A DNA stretch of 64,000 nucleotides from Azolla caroliniana (lineage: Eukaryota > Polypodiophyta), in the NCBI GenBank assembly GCA_043228905.1, contig JBHGNT010000017.1, positions 6,572,001 to 6,636,000 on the forward strand. The letters run 5' to 3'. The translations under genes were made by a program, and so were the position numbers. The stretch's first letter is position 1. Every line of letters starts with the position of its first letter. Positions 1 to 11,159 of this stretch are shown here, piece by piece. Below the pieces are notes generated by a model. It saw only the letters and a program-made list of their open reading frames with translations. It was not told where the DNA came from and did not search any database.

Positions 1-243
1 CTCTCTCTCTCTCTCTCTCTCTACACATTAGTTATACACATACAAAATATGACAACAATTACCAACACACAAAAGTGATTGGCCTAAGTCATATATATAC
101 TTATATGAACTTAGGGCTATTTACAAATATAGCCTCAATAGGCTTACTCAAAACATATTTACAAGTATGTCTTCTCTTCCGGTTCTCACCGGGTCCTCTT
201 CATTCATAACCGGATCCCATCCGGATGGACCGATTTCCAAACA
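1..243 (-). repeat. A1 3' LTR (partial)
   Basis: This stretch matches 4558-4727 joined to 7714-7782 almost base for base. It begins in a CT microsatellite at the window edge and ends at 243, where the minus strand reads TGTTTGG directly after a polypurine tract. The TATA-like region lies at about 85-113 inside a bulged inverted repeat. Confidence 0.9.
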
Positions 244-256
244 ATCTCCCCCTTCA
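244..256 (-). other. A1 polypurine tract
   Basis: The minus strand reads GAAGGGGGAGAT immediately before the 3' LTR start. This is the usual plus-strand priming site of LTR retrotransposons. Confidence 0.8.
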
Positions 257-3224
257 CTCTGGCATGGGATGTCTCGCAAGCCCGATCCGTTTTCGGCACG
301 CATCCAGTTTGTTGGTTATCAACACCTTGGTTAGCATATCCGACCCGTTCTCCTCCATGTGGATCTTGGTCAGCACGAACTCTTGATCTTCTACTCTTTC
401 TCGGATCCAGTGGTACCTCCGTTGGATATGTTTCGTCTGAGAATGGTAGATTGTGTTCTTTGCAAGGTGGATGGCACTTTGACTGCCGCAGTATAACCGA
501 TATTCCTCCTGTTGGATCCCTAGCTCTCCGATGAAATCCTTCATCCAGATTATCTCCTTGCCGGCTTCTACAACTGCCATGTACTCCGCCTCTGTGGTTG
601 ACAACGCAACCGTCTTCTGCAAACTTGACTGCCATGAAACAACTCCCCCTACATAACTCATGACATATCTAGATGTCGACCAGCTGGTGTCCGCATCAGC
701 CGACATATCTGAATTTGTGAAACCATCGAGTTGGGGTTTTACGGAGCCAAACCGGAGGCACATACTCGAGGTGCCTTTCAGATACCGAAGTATCCACTTG
801 ACCACGTTCCAGTGCTCTCTTCCGGGATTGCTCATGAACCGGCTCACCACTCCGACTACATATCCGATATCCGGCCGGGTGCATACCATCATGTACATCA
901 AGCTCCCGACGGTAGAGGCATATGGTACCTTCATCATATCCGTCTTCTCTACCTTTGTCCTCGGGCTTTGTTTTTCGGATAGCTTGTAGTTTGCCGGAAG
1001 TGTCGATCCGACCGGTTTCGCCTCCGACATGTTGAACCGTTGAAGCACCTTTGTCACGTACTTCTCCAGTGACAATCACAACAGCTTCTTCGACTGGTCT
1101 CGGATGATGTGCATTCCCAATATCTGTCTTGCTAGCCCCAAGTCTTTCATTGAGAAGGTCCGGTTCAGAGCCTTCTTCAGCATCCGAATCTTGCCTTGGT
1201 CTCCTCCGATGATCAACCTATCATCCACATATAGGAGGAGTATCAGGAAATCTCCTCCATCAAATTTCTTCACAAACACACAATGATCGGCCTGCGTCTT
1301 GTGGTACCCTTGGACGGTCATGAAGGAGTCGAACTTCCGGTACCATTGCTGGGGAGCTTGCTTCAGTCCGTATAGGCTCTTCTTCAGTCGGCACACCAGG
1401 TCCTCCTTATCTTTCTTCTCAAATCCTTCCGGTTGATGCATGTAGATCTCTTCTTCGAGGTCGCCATGTAGGAATGTTGTCTTGACGTCCAGTTGCTCTA
1501 CCTTGAGGTCCATGGTTGCCGCTATGCCCAATACCGTCCGGATGGATGTCATCTTTACTACCGGGGCAAAGATCTCATCGAAATCCAATCCTTTCTTCTG
1601 CTGGAACCCCTTCACCACGATCCGGGCTTTGTATCTCGGTGGGTTTCCGACATCTCCCGGTTTTAGCTTGTACACCCAGTTGTTCCGGAGTGCCCTCTTT
1701 CCTTTCGCTAACTCTGTTAGTTCATATGTGTGGTTCTCATGCAGGGAATCCATCTCATCCTGCATGGCACTCAACCACTTGCGGTTGTCTCTCTTTGCTT
1801 CTTCGAAGCTTTCTGGCTCACCCCCATCGGTTAGCAACACGTGCTCTGCATCCGGAAATCTCCGGGGGGCTCTTCTCTCTCTGAGAGGATATCTTCTTCC
1901 TTGGTTTCTAACTACCGGTTCCTCCGTTTGTTCCTCATCCTCATCCGGCTTCTTCTTCTTCTTCTTCTTCTTCTTCTTCGGTCGGTTCTATTTCTTGTCT
2001 ATATCCGGCCGGTTCGTCGAGTGTCATCCGGTTACCGGCTAACATCCGGTTTTCAACCGGGTATATCCTTGTGTCCTCAAGCCAGTTTTCATTGGATGAT
2101 TCAGAGTTCATCACCAGCTTCTCCGACTCCCAATCAACAATGGTCATGTGTTCCATGAAGACTATGTCCCAACTCCGGAACACCTTCTTATCGACCAAAT
2201 CCCACACCTGGTAATTGAACTCATCATCGCCGTATCCAAGGAATATGCGTGGCCTGGACTTTGGATCCTGCTTTGCTCTCTTGTCCTTTGCAACATGCAC
2301 ATATGCGGGACACCTGAACACCTTCAGATGCTAGCAAGACACATCCTTACCGGTCCATACTCTTTGTGGTGTGTCTCCGTCCAAGGGTACTGAGGGTGAT
2401 CTGTTTATCACGTAGGTCACCGTCGTCAGCGCCTCAGCCCAAAACGTCTTGGGTAACTTTGCATGTGCCAGGATGCTCCGGACCCTCTCCATCACGGTCC
2501 GGTTCATCCGTTCGGCTAGCCAGTTTAGTTCCAGCATCTTCGGCACGGTAAATTTGAGCAAGATTCCCTTCGACCGACAGTACTCTTCGAACTGCCCCCA
2601 CTATTCTCCTCCGTTATCTGCTCGAACCGCCTTCAACGTCCGATTGGTTTCTCTTTCCACTCTCGCGTGGAGTTCCTTGAAGACGGATAACACTTGATCC
2701 TTCGTCTTCAGTGGTGAGACCCACAGTTTCCGGATGTGGTCATCTGTGAACGTCACGAAGTACTATGCTCCAGCATGTGACTTCGTGTCCACTTGACACA
2801 CATCCGTATGCACCAGCTCTAGTGGTGCATTCCGTCTCATTGGTGGTCTTGACCGGAAGGAGGTTCGGTTTTGCTTCCCAGCAAGACAATCAGTGCACTT
2901 CTCAAGTTGCACGTCATTCACCGGAATGAGATTGTCTTTAGCAAGTCTCTTCATCCCCTTCTGGCTCATATGCCACAGTCTCTTGTGCCACAACTCACTG
3001 GTAGTGTCGGATGCTACGTTCACTTATTCCCGGCATATCTGGGCATTCATCAAGTACAATGTGTTGAACTTTCGGGCTTGAGCCACTATTAGGCTCCCTT
3101 TTCTGAACTTCATGACTCCGTTCCGGATGCTACTCGAGTAGCCTTCATCTCTAGCCGACCGGCTGATATCAAGTTCAGTCGGACCTCCGGAACGTGTCGA
3201 ACATCCTTCAACAACAACTTGCAT
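254..3224 (-). pseudogene. A1 pol remnant: integrase, reverse transcriptase, RNase H
   Basis: Order on the minus strand: GAG-pre-integrase/zinc region (about 3023-2763, with LWHKRLWHM and CTDCLAGKQ), integrase end with the NRTVMERVRS region (2561-2331), linker with a long Glu run (about 1945-1980), RT (1840-1076, FDEIFAPVVKMTSIR, catalytic YVDD kept), and RNase H (1075-254, STTEAEYMAV). Several breaks separate these parts. RNase H acidic positions are altered: the usual TDSD reads TNSD, and YCDSQ reads YCGSQ. The catalytic part of the integrase core around 2600-2760 is scrambled. It would have encoded the enzymes for reverse transcription and integration in virus-like particles; this copy cannot make them. 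Confidence 0.9.
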
Positions 3225-3289
3225 CTGGTTGATGTTTTCAACAACACATCTCTTATGCCGACAATTCGGCAGGTCCCTTCATTCCCCAT

Positions 3290-4265
3290 TCAGACACAAC
3301 CATGATCTCCGGTTGTGTAGGATGAGAAGCATCTCCGGTTCGGTGTCAGGTGGAACGATGCTCTAGAATTGACAACCCACGTTGTCTCATCGCTGACAAG
3401 GTTTAACTCATTCTCCTCAGTAATGAGCATCGGTTCTTCTTCACTTGTCGCGATTGCTGATGTTCCCTTTCGATCTAGGCCTCTCTGGTTCGAACTCTTC
3501 TTCGAATTGGTAGTGCCGGTTTCTTTCTCTTTCCGGAAATGCTGATAGTTCTTCTGGAAGTGTCCCGGCTTCCCGCAATAGAAGCATGTGGGTCTCCCCC
3601 TTGACTTCGACCTCATCCCAGATTTGTCCCGATTTTGGGGACTCTGATACCGGCCTCTTCCCTGGTTGTGGTCATCTTCCGTGACCAAGGCCTTTGGATC
3701 GGTTCCGGACTCCCGGTCCTTCTGGTGAGCTTCTTCATCTAGCAAGCTTGATTTTACCCTTGCTAGGGACAACTGTTTTCCTTCCGGCCCGACGTTGCCC
3801 AACGTGACAACTAATGTCTCCCAACTATCCGGGAGGGAATTGAGTAGGAGCAATGCGAGTACCTCATCGACGGGAGGTACTTCCAACGAGGTTGCTTGAT
3901 GTATCAGCCCTTGGAAGACATTCAAGTGCTCCGCAATACTAGAGCCGTCCTGGTAACGGAGCCTCACTAGCTTCCGGAATACCGAAACCCGATTAATGAC
4001 ATTCTTGTTCTGGAACATGGTGCTGATCTTCTCCCAGAGTTCATGAGCCTTGCTCTCTTCATTGAAGTTGTTGTACAGGCTCATGTCGATGAAGCACCAT
4101 GTGCATCACTCCCCACACTTTGGCATCGATCTTATCCGGTCTCTTGTCCTCGAACTGTACCGGCAACCAAAGATCTTTAACCACCAGCATATCCCTCATC
4201 TTCGACTTCCACACTGAGTAGTTGGAGCCGATGAGCTTGAACATGCCACCGAACGATTCTTCCAT
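3290..4265 (-). pseudogene. A1 gag-protease remnant
   Basis: The start at 4265 (MEESFGGMFKL) follows the primer site by a few bases, as expected. A frameshift near 4070 joins the N-terminal part to the UBN2-type Gag body (NRVSVFRKLVRLRYQDGSS). The zinc knuckle CFYCGKPGHFQKNY has lost its last cysteine, now tyrosine. The protease signature, normally D-S-G-A, reads N-S-R-A, so the catalytic aspartate is gone. A3 retains the intact knuckle cysteine at the same place, so these are lesions of this copy. Confidence 0.88.
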
Positions 4266-4280
4266 TTCTTGTGTTGTTCG

Positions 4281-4291
4281 ATCTGATACCA
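4281..4291 (-). other. A1 primer-binding site (initiator tRNA-Met)
   Basis: The minus strand reads TGGTATCAGAT, three bases after the 5' LTR end at 4295. TGGTATCAGAGC is the standard complement of the initiator tRNA-Met 3' end. Confidence 0.85.
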
Positions 4292-4546
4292 GATTGTGAA
4301 GAAAAGCGTGGAATATTAATCGACCACAACCAAGTCTTGAATCACAGAAATGGGAATGAAACAAAGAAATGGGAAGTAGAGAGTACACAGAATATTTACG
4401 TGGAAAACCCTAATAGGGTAAGAAACCACGGGAACCCACAGACTCCAACTATCACTATATGAGAAAGGTACAATCAGAGACTCGGAGGCAACGACCTCGA
4501 GCTCTGTTTCTTCGTCGAGCAACGGTTACAACAGAGTATCGTTTTG

Positions 4547-4586
<40 letters not shown>

Positions 4587-4727
4587 CAGCAGTTATACAC
4601 ATACAAAATATGACAACAACTACCAACACACAAAAGTGATTGGCCTAAGTCATATATATACTTATATGAACTTAGGGCTATTTACAAATATAGCCTCAAT
4701 GGGCTTGATCAAAACATATTTACAAGT

Positions 4728-4762
4728 AACACGTTCGCGTTCACAAGTGGAAGGATCACGCA
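4728..4762 (+). repeat. Left terminal inverted repeat of the DNA transposon
   Basis: It reads AACACGTTCGCGTTCACAAG and continues through GTGGAAGGATCACGCA. It pairs with the reverse complement of 7676-7709 with two mismatches. Confidence 0.88.
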
Positions 4763-5369
4763 TTCCATTTATAGATTCCTTTTATAATCTTGCGATTTTA
4801 GACAATTTTCAAAAACTTGATACACCAGTATCACATGTTTTAAATAACATGTAAAATTTGTTAAATTTTTGAGATTTAACAAGTTTCAAAATGATAATTT
4901 CTAAAATTGAATAGTTTTTCAATAAATGTTTAAATGTTGATGGTTTGCACATATGAAATGTAGTTAACTTAAAGAAAATCACAATGGTTAACTCAAGGCA
5001 CAAGTTAAGATTAATGGTTTCACCATCTTGATGAGATTAAGATTATATCTTTTGTTAGAATTGAAAATGTTTTAAGTATAAGAGGTAACATTGCAATCCT
5101 TAATGTTATCATCTATAAATTTAGTGCTCATTAACATCCATAAATTCACAACTCAAGAAATGTAGACAATATTCATAAACAATTTTGATAAATCTACAAC
5201 TCCTAAAATGTAGATGATATTCATAAACTGTCAAAACTGTCAAACTTTAGATGTGAACATTAATATATCAATTTGAACATATCACACAGTTATTAGGGTA
5301 TCTACAATGTTATCCTCTTCTTCCTTTTGAGAATTCCCCTACAAAATTTGTGAAGTAAATGGCATTTGC

Positions 5370-6790
5370 GAAGTTCAATTACCATCAATACAATTATTAA
5401 TGTATTTTTGCTAATCAATGAAGCACATGTTCACCATAAGTATCTTGTTGTGCAACATACATCTTTACAGTATCGATATGTATCTTTTCTCTTGTAAAAA
5501 CATAGATTTTAGTATAATTTGAGTTCATGTTTAAAAAACCTCTTTTATTTGAAAAACAAGAAGTTTTTTAAATATGAACTCGATATGTTGTATTGAGTTG
5601 ATGTAAAAAACAGAGTTTTGATCATAATTCCATACAATGTATTGAATTCATGTTCAAAGTTTTTTTTTACCGGATTTAAAAAAAGAAAAGAAAAAATAAG
5701 TTGAGCTTGAGTTCATATAAAAACCAGATTTTTCATCACAATTTGATACAATGTATCGAGTTCATGTTTAAAGTATATTTTTCTAATTTGTTTTTCAATT
5801 TTTTTCAATTTTATTATGGAAAAAATTAATTTTAAACATGAATTCGATACATTGTATCGACTTGTGATGAAAACTCTGGTTTTTATATGAACTCAAGCTC
5901 AACTTATTATTATTATTATCGATTTGTGATGAAAAAAAAAAACTCTATTTTTTTTTATCATTTATTAAAGCTCAAAAAAATATTCAAAAAAATTCAAAAA
6001 ACCCAAAATAAATAGAAAAAAGCTTTAAACATGAACTCGATACATTGTATCGAGTTCATGTTGAAAACTCTGTTTTTCAACACGAACTCGATTCGTGTAG
6101 AAAAGTTGACTTTTCTACACGAACTCGATACAATGTAGCTTTTTTTGGGTTTTTTAAAAAAAAAATGCTTTTTTTTTCTATTTATTTTGGTTTTTTGTTG
6201 TTTTTTTTTAATTCTTTTTTGAGATTTAATAAATGATAAAAAAACCAGAGTTTTCATCAGAAGTCGATACAATGTATTGAATTCATGTTTAAAATTATTT
6301 TTTTCCATAAACAAAATTGAAAAAAATAAAAAAAAGTGAAAACAATTGATAAAAATTGAAAAAAAATTAGAAAAATATATTTTAAACATGAACTCGATAC
6401 ATGTTATCGAATTATGATGAAAAATATGGTTTTTATATGAACTCAAGCTCAACTTATTATTATTAATTTTTTTAAAATCCGGTAAAAAAAACTTTAAACA
6501 TGAATTTAATACATTGTATGGAATTATGATCAAAACTCTGTTTTTTACATCAATTCGATACAACATATCGAGTTCATGTTTAAAAATCTTCTTGTTTTTC
6601 AAATAAAAGAGGTTTTTTAAACATGAACTCAAATTATATTGAAATCTATGTTTTTACAAGATAAAATGATGCATATCGATACTGCAAAGATGCATGTTGC
6701 ATAACAAGATACCTTTTGGTGAACATGTGCATCATTGATAACAAAAAACCATTAATAATTGTGTTGATGGTAATTGAACCTTGCAAATTT
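5370..6790. repeat. Giant imperfect palindrome with repeated dyad motifs
   Basis: Left arm about 5370-6060 and right arm about 6095-6790 are inverted copies. For example the 16-mer at 5373-5388 reappears reversed at 6764-6779. The centre holds a perfect 12-bp stem, GTGTAGAAAAGT (6095-6106) with its complement at 6109-6120. Both arms contain many copies of AACATGAACTCGATACA facing its own complement; at 6028-6062 the two halves form a perfect 17-bp stem around one base. Any transcript across it would fold into a long hairpin. Open frames here come from AT-rich low complexity. Confidence 0.85.
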
Positions 6791-7675
6791 CATTTACATG
6801 GTCTATAAAGTATTCTCGTGGTTCTCAATGACCACTTCAAGCACTTAATGTTGATCTTTATAATTTGGTTCATCTACAATAGAGAAACATTTATGTGGAA
6901 CAAAGGATGACAACACGAGCATAACTCAGGTGACAAGGAAACTTGCAAGAACTCAAGGTGGAGATATTAATAACTACACATGTAGATGGCCATGAGCTAG
7001 GGTACCAATTCTGCATTGGTAAAGTTTTGGACGTGATGATGCATTAAACCTTTGTAATACATCTATCATTGACATTAGTTAGGTGGATATAATTGTGTAT
7101 GACTTTACACTGACAAAAGTTAGATGTTTAAGGACAACAACGATATACATAATAAAAGAGATATTACCAAGTCTAGAAGATATCTCAGATCGAAGGTGAA
7201 GAAGATTTACTACACACAATTTGGAGACACCATTTGGTGAAGACAATGATTTGATTGGTACATTTGAAAATGAGGAGGAAGAGTCACATTTGTATATTAT
7301 CTATAGTAGTGATTCTCATGAAAAGAATGATGATATTTATGCAAATAACTCCCAAATGTATTTGTTGTGCAACTATGTGTAACAAATTTAGACAACATTT
7401 TATCGAATGAAATAAAAACGTTCATTGTTTTGAAATCCTCTGCTTTTGATTTCTTTAAGTTCTAAAAACTTATTAGTTGTCATTTTTCTTTAAAAATACA
7501 TAAAGTTACTTTTCGTATTTGACCAAAATTGGGCATTTTTCAATTTTACCAAATGGTGAAATTTTCAACTTTTTCATCAAGTTTTAGAGAACACGTGATA
7601 CCAGTATCAAATTGTTTTGTGAAATGGCAAAAAAACCCCCAAAATCAAATGGAATATTCCTTACCTTCCACTTGT

Positions 7676-7709
7676 GCGCGATCCTTCCACTTGTGAGCGC
7701 GAACGTGTT
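7676..7709 (-). repeat. Right terminal inverted repeat of the DNA transposon
   Basis: Reverse complement of the left end. Just inside it, the motif CACAAGTGGAAGG (minus strand) is duplicated in tandem, which is not the case at the left end. Confidence 0.86.
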
Positions 7710-7782
7710 AAGTATGTCTTCTCTTCCGGTTCTCATCGGGTCCTCTTCATTCATAACCGGATCCCATCCGGAGGGACCGATT

Positions 7783-7991
7783 GAGGTCTTAGGGTTTAAT
7801 TTTCTTTTTCTTCATGAATATGAGGGATCTTTGATTTTATTTCTGTAAATTACCACCATTGTAATCTTTTCCCCTGAAAACTTGTAAACCTTAATTTATA
7901 AAGAGAATTTCTTTCTAAATCTAGTGTTTTCAGACAACAATGTTGTTATTTTGGATTTAATATCATGAAATCCCTTTGTATTTTGATGTTC
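7783..7991. repeat. AT-rich dispersed repeat, no gene
   Basis: Similar in wording and order to about 47670-47850 (TTTATAAAG-GAATTT, then GGA-TTAATAT-TGAAAT). It may be an LTR or leader end of an element whose body is missing. It sits between A1 and the D1 LTR. Confidence 0.5.
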
Positions 7992-8425
7992 TGTTGAGAA
8001 ATAAGCTCAACATGGGCCAGATTGGCTGAATAAGCTAAGAGCTGGATCAAGTGAAGACCGATCGGCTAGGCCCCGACCGGATTGGAAACCGGATTCGTGC
8101 GAGCTGGTAGGCCGTTAGAGGCCTACACTCCTAGTCTAGGGGGTAGTCATATTCTTAGGAGTTAGTGTCAATAGCTCAGTTATGAGCATTGAAGTACTTG
8201 TCAGTACTTCTGACCATCCTTTAAGGACTTATATAAAAGTGCTCTCTGAGCACAGTTGTATGTACACAGAGAAGTATTATTTTAAATCTGAGTTTTTTCA
8301 GTCTTCTACTCTCTCTCTATGTCTCCCGCGTATTGTGTTTTCACTTCATTGTTTTCTTTGTGATTTCAGTTGCTGTCCGGTTGAGCCAATTGAGTTCTGT
8401 TAGCTTCTGCACGTTAATCTATACA
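7992..8425 (+). repeat. D1 5' LTR
   Basis: Starts TGTTGAG and ends TATACA directly before the primer site. A TATA box, TATATAAAAG, lies at about 8228-8238, followed by a perfect 6-bp hairpin, GTGCTC/GAGCAC. It is similar to the LTR at 27828-28196. Confidence 0.8.
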
Positions 8426-8520
8426 TGGTATCAAACTGTGAGGGTTGAGCATCCTTTGTTGCTGACAAGCGTTGTAACACAAACAAACCCTAACCCCCGG
8501 TAAGAATAGACAAGGAGATA

Positions 8521-8820
8521 ATGGATAGAGGAATGGGTAGCTCACTTCCAACGAAGAATTTCGACAGGATCAACTACGCATCTTGGGCATACAAGATGTA
8601 GCTATATCTACTCGGCCATGGATATTGGAGTTATGTGGAAGGAGTGAATGAAGTAGCACCAGAACCGGCACACACAGATTTTCTGGCGCGGGAGCAGGCA
8701 TCGAGTACAGTCTTATACTGCCTTGCATCCTGTGTGCATGATCAAATGTTGGACTACATTTGGGATGCAAAGACACTGAAGGAGGCCTGGGAAAATCTGA
8801 AAAAGCTTTTCGTTGCTATC
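8521..8820 (+). pseudogene. D1 gag N-terminal remnant
   Basis: It reads MDRGMGSSLPTKNFDRINYASWAYKM, then a stop, and continues in frame with LYLLGHGYWSYVEGV and IWDAKTLKEAWENLKKLF. The same wording occurs in D2 (NYASWSYKR, then the block at 29119 onward). This is the copia Gag N-terminal domain (structural capsid protein), broken by one nonsense codon and truncated. Confidence 0.75.
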
Positions 8821-8870
8821 GTAGATTTTGGCCATAAGGATAAACCTAGCCGACCGCGTGTGAATGGGGG

Positions 8871-9528
8871 TGTGCACGGATGCACACAAAAAGAGTCTTT
8901 GTATAAACAAATGTAAATAAATATTGAGGTATAATAAGTATGAGACAGAGGGATTTGAATGGGTACTTTATTGTCCCACAAAAAGAGGGGAATAAAGTGT
9001 GTGATGGGAGGAAATCAGGGGGGAGAATCACTGACAGAAAACGACTGTCTTTAGTGTTGATGTAACGAATATCTTTAGTGCTATAAAAGGAGGGGATGGA
9101 GACTAAGAAGGGGATCTATTGTTTTGGAGGAGAAGACGTTGTCGGTTTGTATTCTGAGTTGTCGGGTTTCTGTTCTGTGCATTTGGTGAGGGAAGGTGAG
9201 GCCTCTGCTCGTGTAGGAAGCCCGTGTGCTCCTGACTAGAGGCTCGCCAGTTTAATTTATTCTTGGTTTGCTATATCAGACTCCTTTTCTGTGTCGTGCC
9301 AGCATTTGTCTCTCAGTTTCTCTATCTGGAGAGCTGTTGCTTCTCTCCCTCTCGTGTTTTGCACATTTCTACTCGAGTTTGCGAGCCCGTGTGCTCTGTT
9401 AAGTTACCCAACAGTCGAGCCGGATAGTCATTGTAAGCTTTGTGGTCACTCACTCTCTCTCCGGCTCCTTAGTTCAAGGCACCGGTGGTCCCGCCTGATC
9501 CGACATGTACACGTGAACATTCGCGACA
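8871..9528 (+). repeat. C2 LTR
   Basis: Starts TGTGCACGG and ends GCGACA. It has a TATA box (GCTATAAAAGGAGG) at about 9080 and pyrimidine-rich sequence downstream. The following primer-site motif matches that of C with one difference. Confidence 0.65.
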
Positions 9529-9571
9529 TCTTTGGTGAACCCGACGTGAAAGGGCGGCAAAGGAGTTCAAG

Positions 9572-10900
9572 ATGAGGGGAGGCAAGCTAGCAGAAGCAAT
9601 GGCGGTCTCTGTGGACCACCTTATGAATGCTCGAGAGAGCTCAATGGGGCTCAATCGAGCCATCGAAACAATAGTCGGCACAACCGACCGATTTAACGAG
9701 AAGGATGTCACAAATTATCTTGAGGCCTTTAAGGCCAACATGTTGATGAGAGACATTTTGGACGACAGAAGGTTGTCCAGATTTCCTCGAGTTGTTACAC
9801 TGAGGTGCTTGAGATTTTGGCCGACTGCCGTAATTGGTCAGAATTCGAGGACCGACTCCTCGAACGATACAACCTCAATGACTCGCTCCGATTGTAAAAA
9901 AGGGAGCTCATGGACTGGGTCGAGCTCCCCGGAAAGGGAAGGAACACATCAATGTTTCTCCAGGAATTCGAGAAGCGATTTGCGTGACTTTCAGTGTTGG
10001 ACAGGACTGTGCTCGATACAAGCAAGGTCCTAATGTTGATCAAATCGGTCGATCCGCTCAACTGGGAGAAGGGTGGTGTCGTGCTGGAGACGGATAAAGG
10101 GCTCACGACTGGTTGGGCCGTGGTGAAGTGAGTCTGCAGCCGTTTCAACAAATGGTGTGAGTGAAACGACGAGGGTTCGTCGTCGATCGGCCCGGCTACC
10201 GGAGGGATAACGAGAGAAGTACCAACTAGATCAGACGAAACGAGAGGATGACTCGACTCGGGCCCGGTTCCGACCAATGTGGTCGAGGAACCATCCGAGG
10301 GCGCGGCGCTGAAGGAGCTCACGAGGATGGTGCGCGATCTTTAGATCGCTCAGGCTCGGAGGGATGATGGGGGTCAATCGGAGTGATGGTGCCCACCTAA
10401 TGGCCTTAGATGCATGTGGTGCGATTGGGCTGACCACATCCGAAGGGACTGTGTCGACTTTGCCGAGGTGCTGAGGAACAATGTCGTGTACCTTTGGAAC
10501 GACTGGTACACGCGAGCGAAACGTGAAGGCCCCTCAAGATGAACACCGGACGAGGAGACATGAAGAGGTTGATGGAGGAAGCTGTAGAGCAGCATGCATA
10601 GACCATCCATTACTCGGCGTCGGCCGACATCCAGGTAGGAGGAGAGAACACCGGCTCCGTATTCTGACCGGTCATACTTGAAGGCTTCTCTGAGAAGAAG
10701 TTGAAGAAGGAGGAGGTGAACCGCATGGAGAAGCGGGTTCGGGAGGTCATCGGATGGAGCAATTCGGTTGAGGAGAAAACCGGCTTCGTAGAAGCTGCGT
10801 GACAGAACTACGAGGTTTTGATAGACGAGAAGCAGGCCAGAAAGGCTAGAGGAGCAAGCCCTTCGGGCTGATACGACACTCGAAGCGGGCCGAAGAAGAA
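9572..10900 (+). pseudogene. C2 gag remnant with zinc knuckle
   Basis: The first frame reads MRGGKLAEAMAVSVDHLMNA and continues to about 9800. It then shifts and picks up LLERYNLNDSL and MDWVELPGKGRN. A zinc knuckle, CMWCDWADHIRRDC, is encoded at about 10408-10452; its counterpart in C reads CIWCDSTEHDRRDS. Several stops follow. The Gag type is the same as in C. Structural protein remnant, not functional. Confidence 0.65.
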
Positions 10901-10957
10901 CGATGGTGGCCTTTCACTCGCTCTCGAAGCCAATGGTACTCCTTTGGATGTGCTTGG

Positions 10958-11100
10958 TCCTTGACTGGTAGGCGACATTCTTCGCAAGGTGTATGACACT
11001 CTGATTATCACAGTAGAGTTGGAATTCCTTTTGCCAAATTCTCAACTCCCCAATAAACTCCTTCATTCATATTATTTCCTTGCCAGCTTCCGCCATCGTG
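10958..11100 (-). pseudogene. Copia A-type RNase H scrap
   Basis: The minus strand reads GKEII-MKEFIGEL and YCDNQSVIHLAKN, matching the A-family RNase H at 42340-42475. Fewer than 50 codons remain. Confidence 0.7.
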
Positions 11101-11159
11101 AAAATCCGTCACTATGTGCGGATCGTGAGGTGGAACCACCAGGTTTATGGACGGGAAGG

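Larger units (their letters stand above)
4728..7709. mobile_element. Foldback-like DNA transposon inserted in the A1 LTR
   Basis: The inserted segment starts AACACGTTCGCG and ends CGCGAACGTGTT. Inverted ends match over about 34 bases with two mismatches. It is flanked by AAGT at 4724-4727 and 7710-7713, which occurs once in the uninterrupted LTR; counting one more base as TSD gives AAGTA. The interior is AT-rich with a palindrome at about 5370-6790. I find no recognisable transposase; an acidic, open stretch at about 7235-7383 could be a remnant of one. The short TSD argues against Mutator (9 bp) and hAT (8 bp), and the ends are not CACTA. Superfamily unassigned. A second copy begins at 63216. 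Confidence 0.85.
1..7782 (-). mobile_element. Copia element A1 (Tork/Tnt1-like), minus strand, degenerate, 5' LTR split by a DNA transposon
   Basis: Ty1/copia order reads leftwards: 5' LTR (from about 7782 down to 4295), primer site, Gag, protease, integrase, RT, RNase H, polypurine tract, 3' LTR (243 and below, cut by the window edge). Protease-integrase-RT order defines copia, and the RT wording is closest to the Tnt1/Tork group. The outer end of the 5' LTR lacks about 8 bases present at the matching end of the 3' LTR, so no TSD can be read. Reading frames are broken many times. It belongs to the same family as A2 (25.3-27.8 kb), A3 (33.2-43.3 kb) and solo LTR A4 (60 kb). Confidence 0.93.
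4295..7782 (-). repeat. A1 5' LTR, interrupted at 4728-7709
   Basis: The two LTR pieces are 4295-4727 and 7714-7782. Joined across one copy of AAGT they match the 3' LTR at 1-243 over the shared part. The LTR carries a CT microsatellite at about 4552-4583 (GA in the sense of the element) and the TATA-region inverted repeat at about 4645-4673. The outer end stops at GACCGATT, short of the expected terminus. Confidence 0.88.
7992..8820 (+). mobile_element. Copia element D1, 5' end only
   Basis: An LTR (7992-8425), a tRNA-Met type primer site TGGTATCAAA at 8426, and the first 100 codons of Gag are present. The rest is cut off where gypsy C2 begins. The LTR and Gag are related to D2 (27828 onward). 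Confidence 0.8.
8821..10957 (+). mobile_element. Gypsy element C2 (relative of C), truncated
   Basis: A short piece of internal 3' sequence with a G-rich tract (8862-8870) leads into an LTR (8871-9528). The LTR is followed by a primer-site-like TGGTGAACCCGACGTG at 9533 and a decayed gag. Internal sequence on both sides of one LTR suggests recombination between elements. It ends against a copia scrap at 10958. Confidence 0.65.

Noticed and set aside
5994-6632. A 212-codon frame rich in Phe, Lys and Asn
   Set aside because: It lies in the AT-rich palindrome, has no domain and no codon bias; chance openness.
4728-7709. Mutator, hAT, CACTA or Tc1 assignment of the DNA transposon
   Set aside because: The TSD is 4-5 bp and the ends read AACACGTT; this matches none of their hallmarks (9 bp, 8 bp, CACTA with 3 bp, TA).
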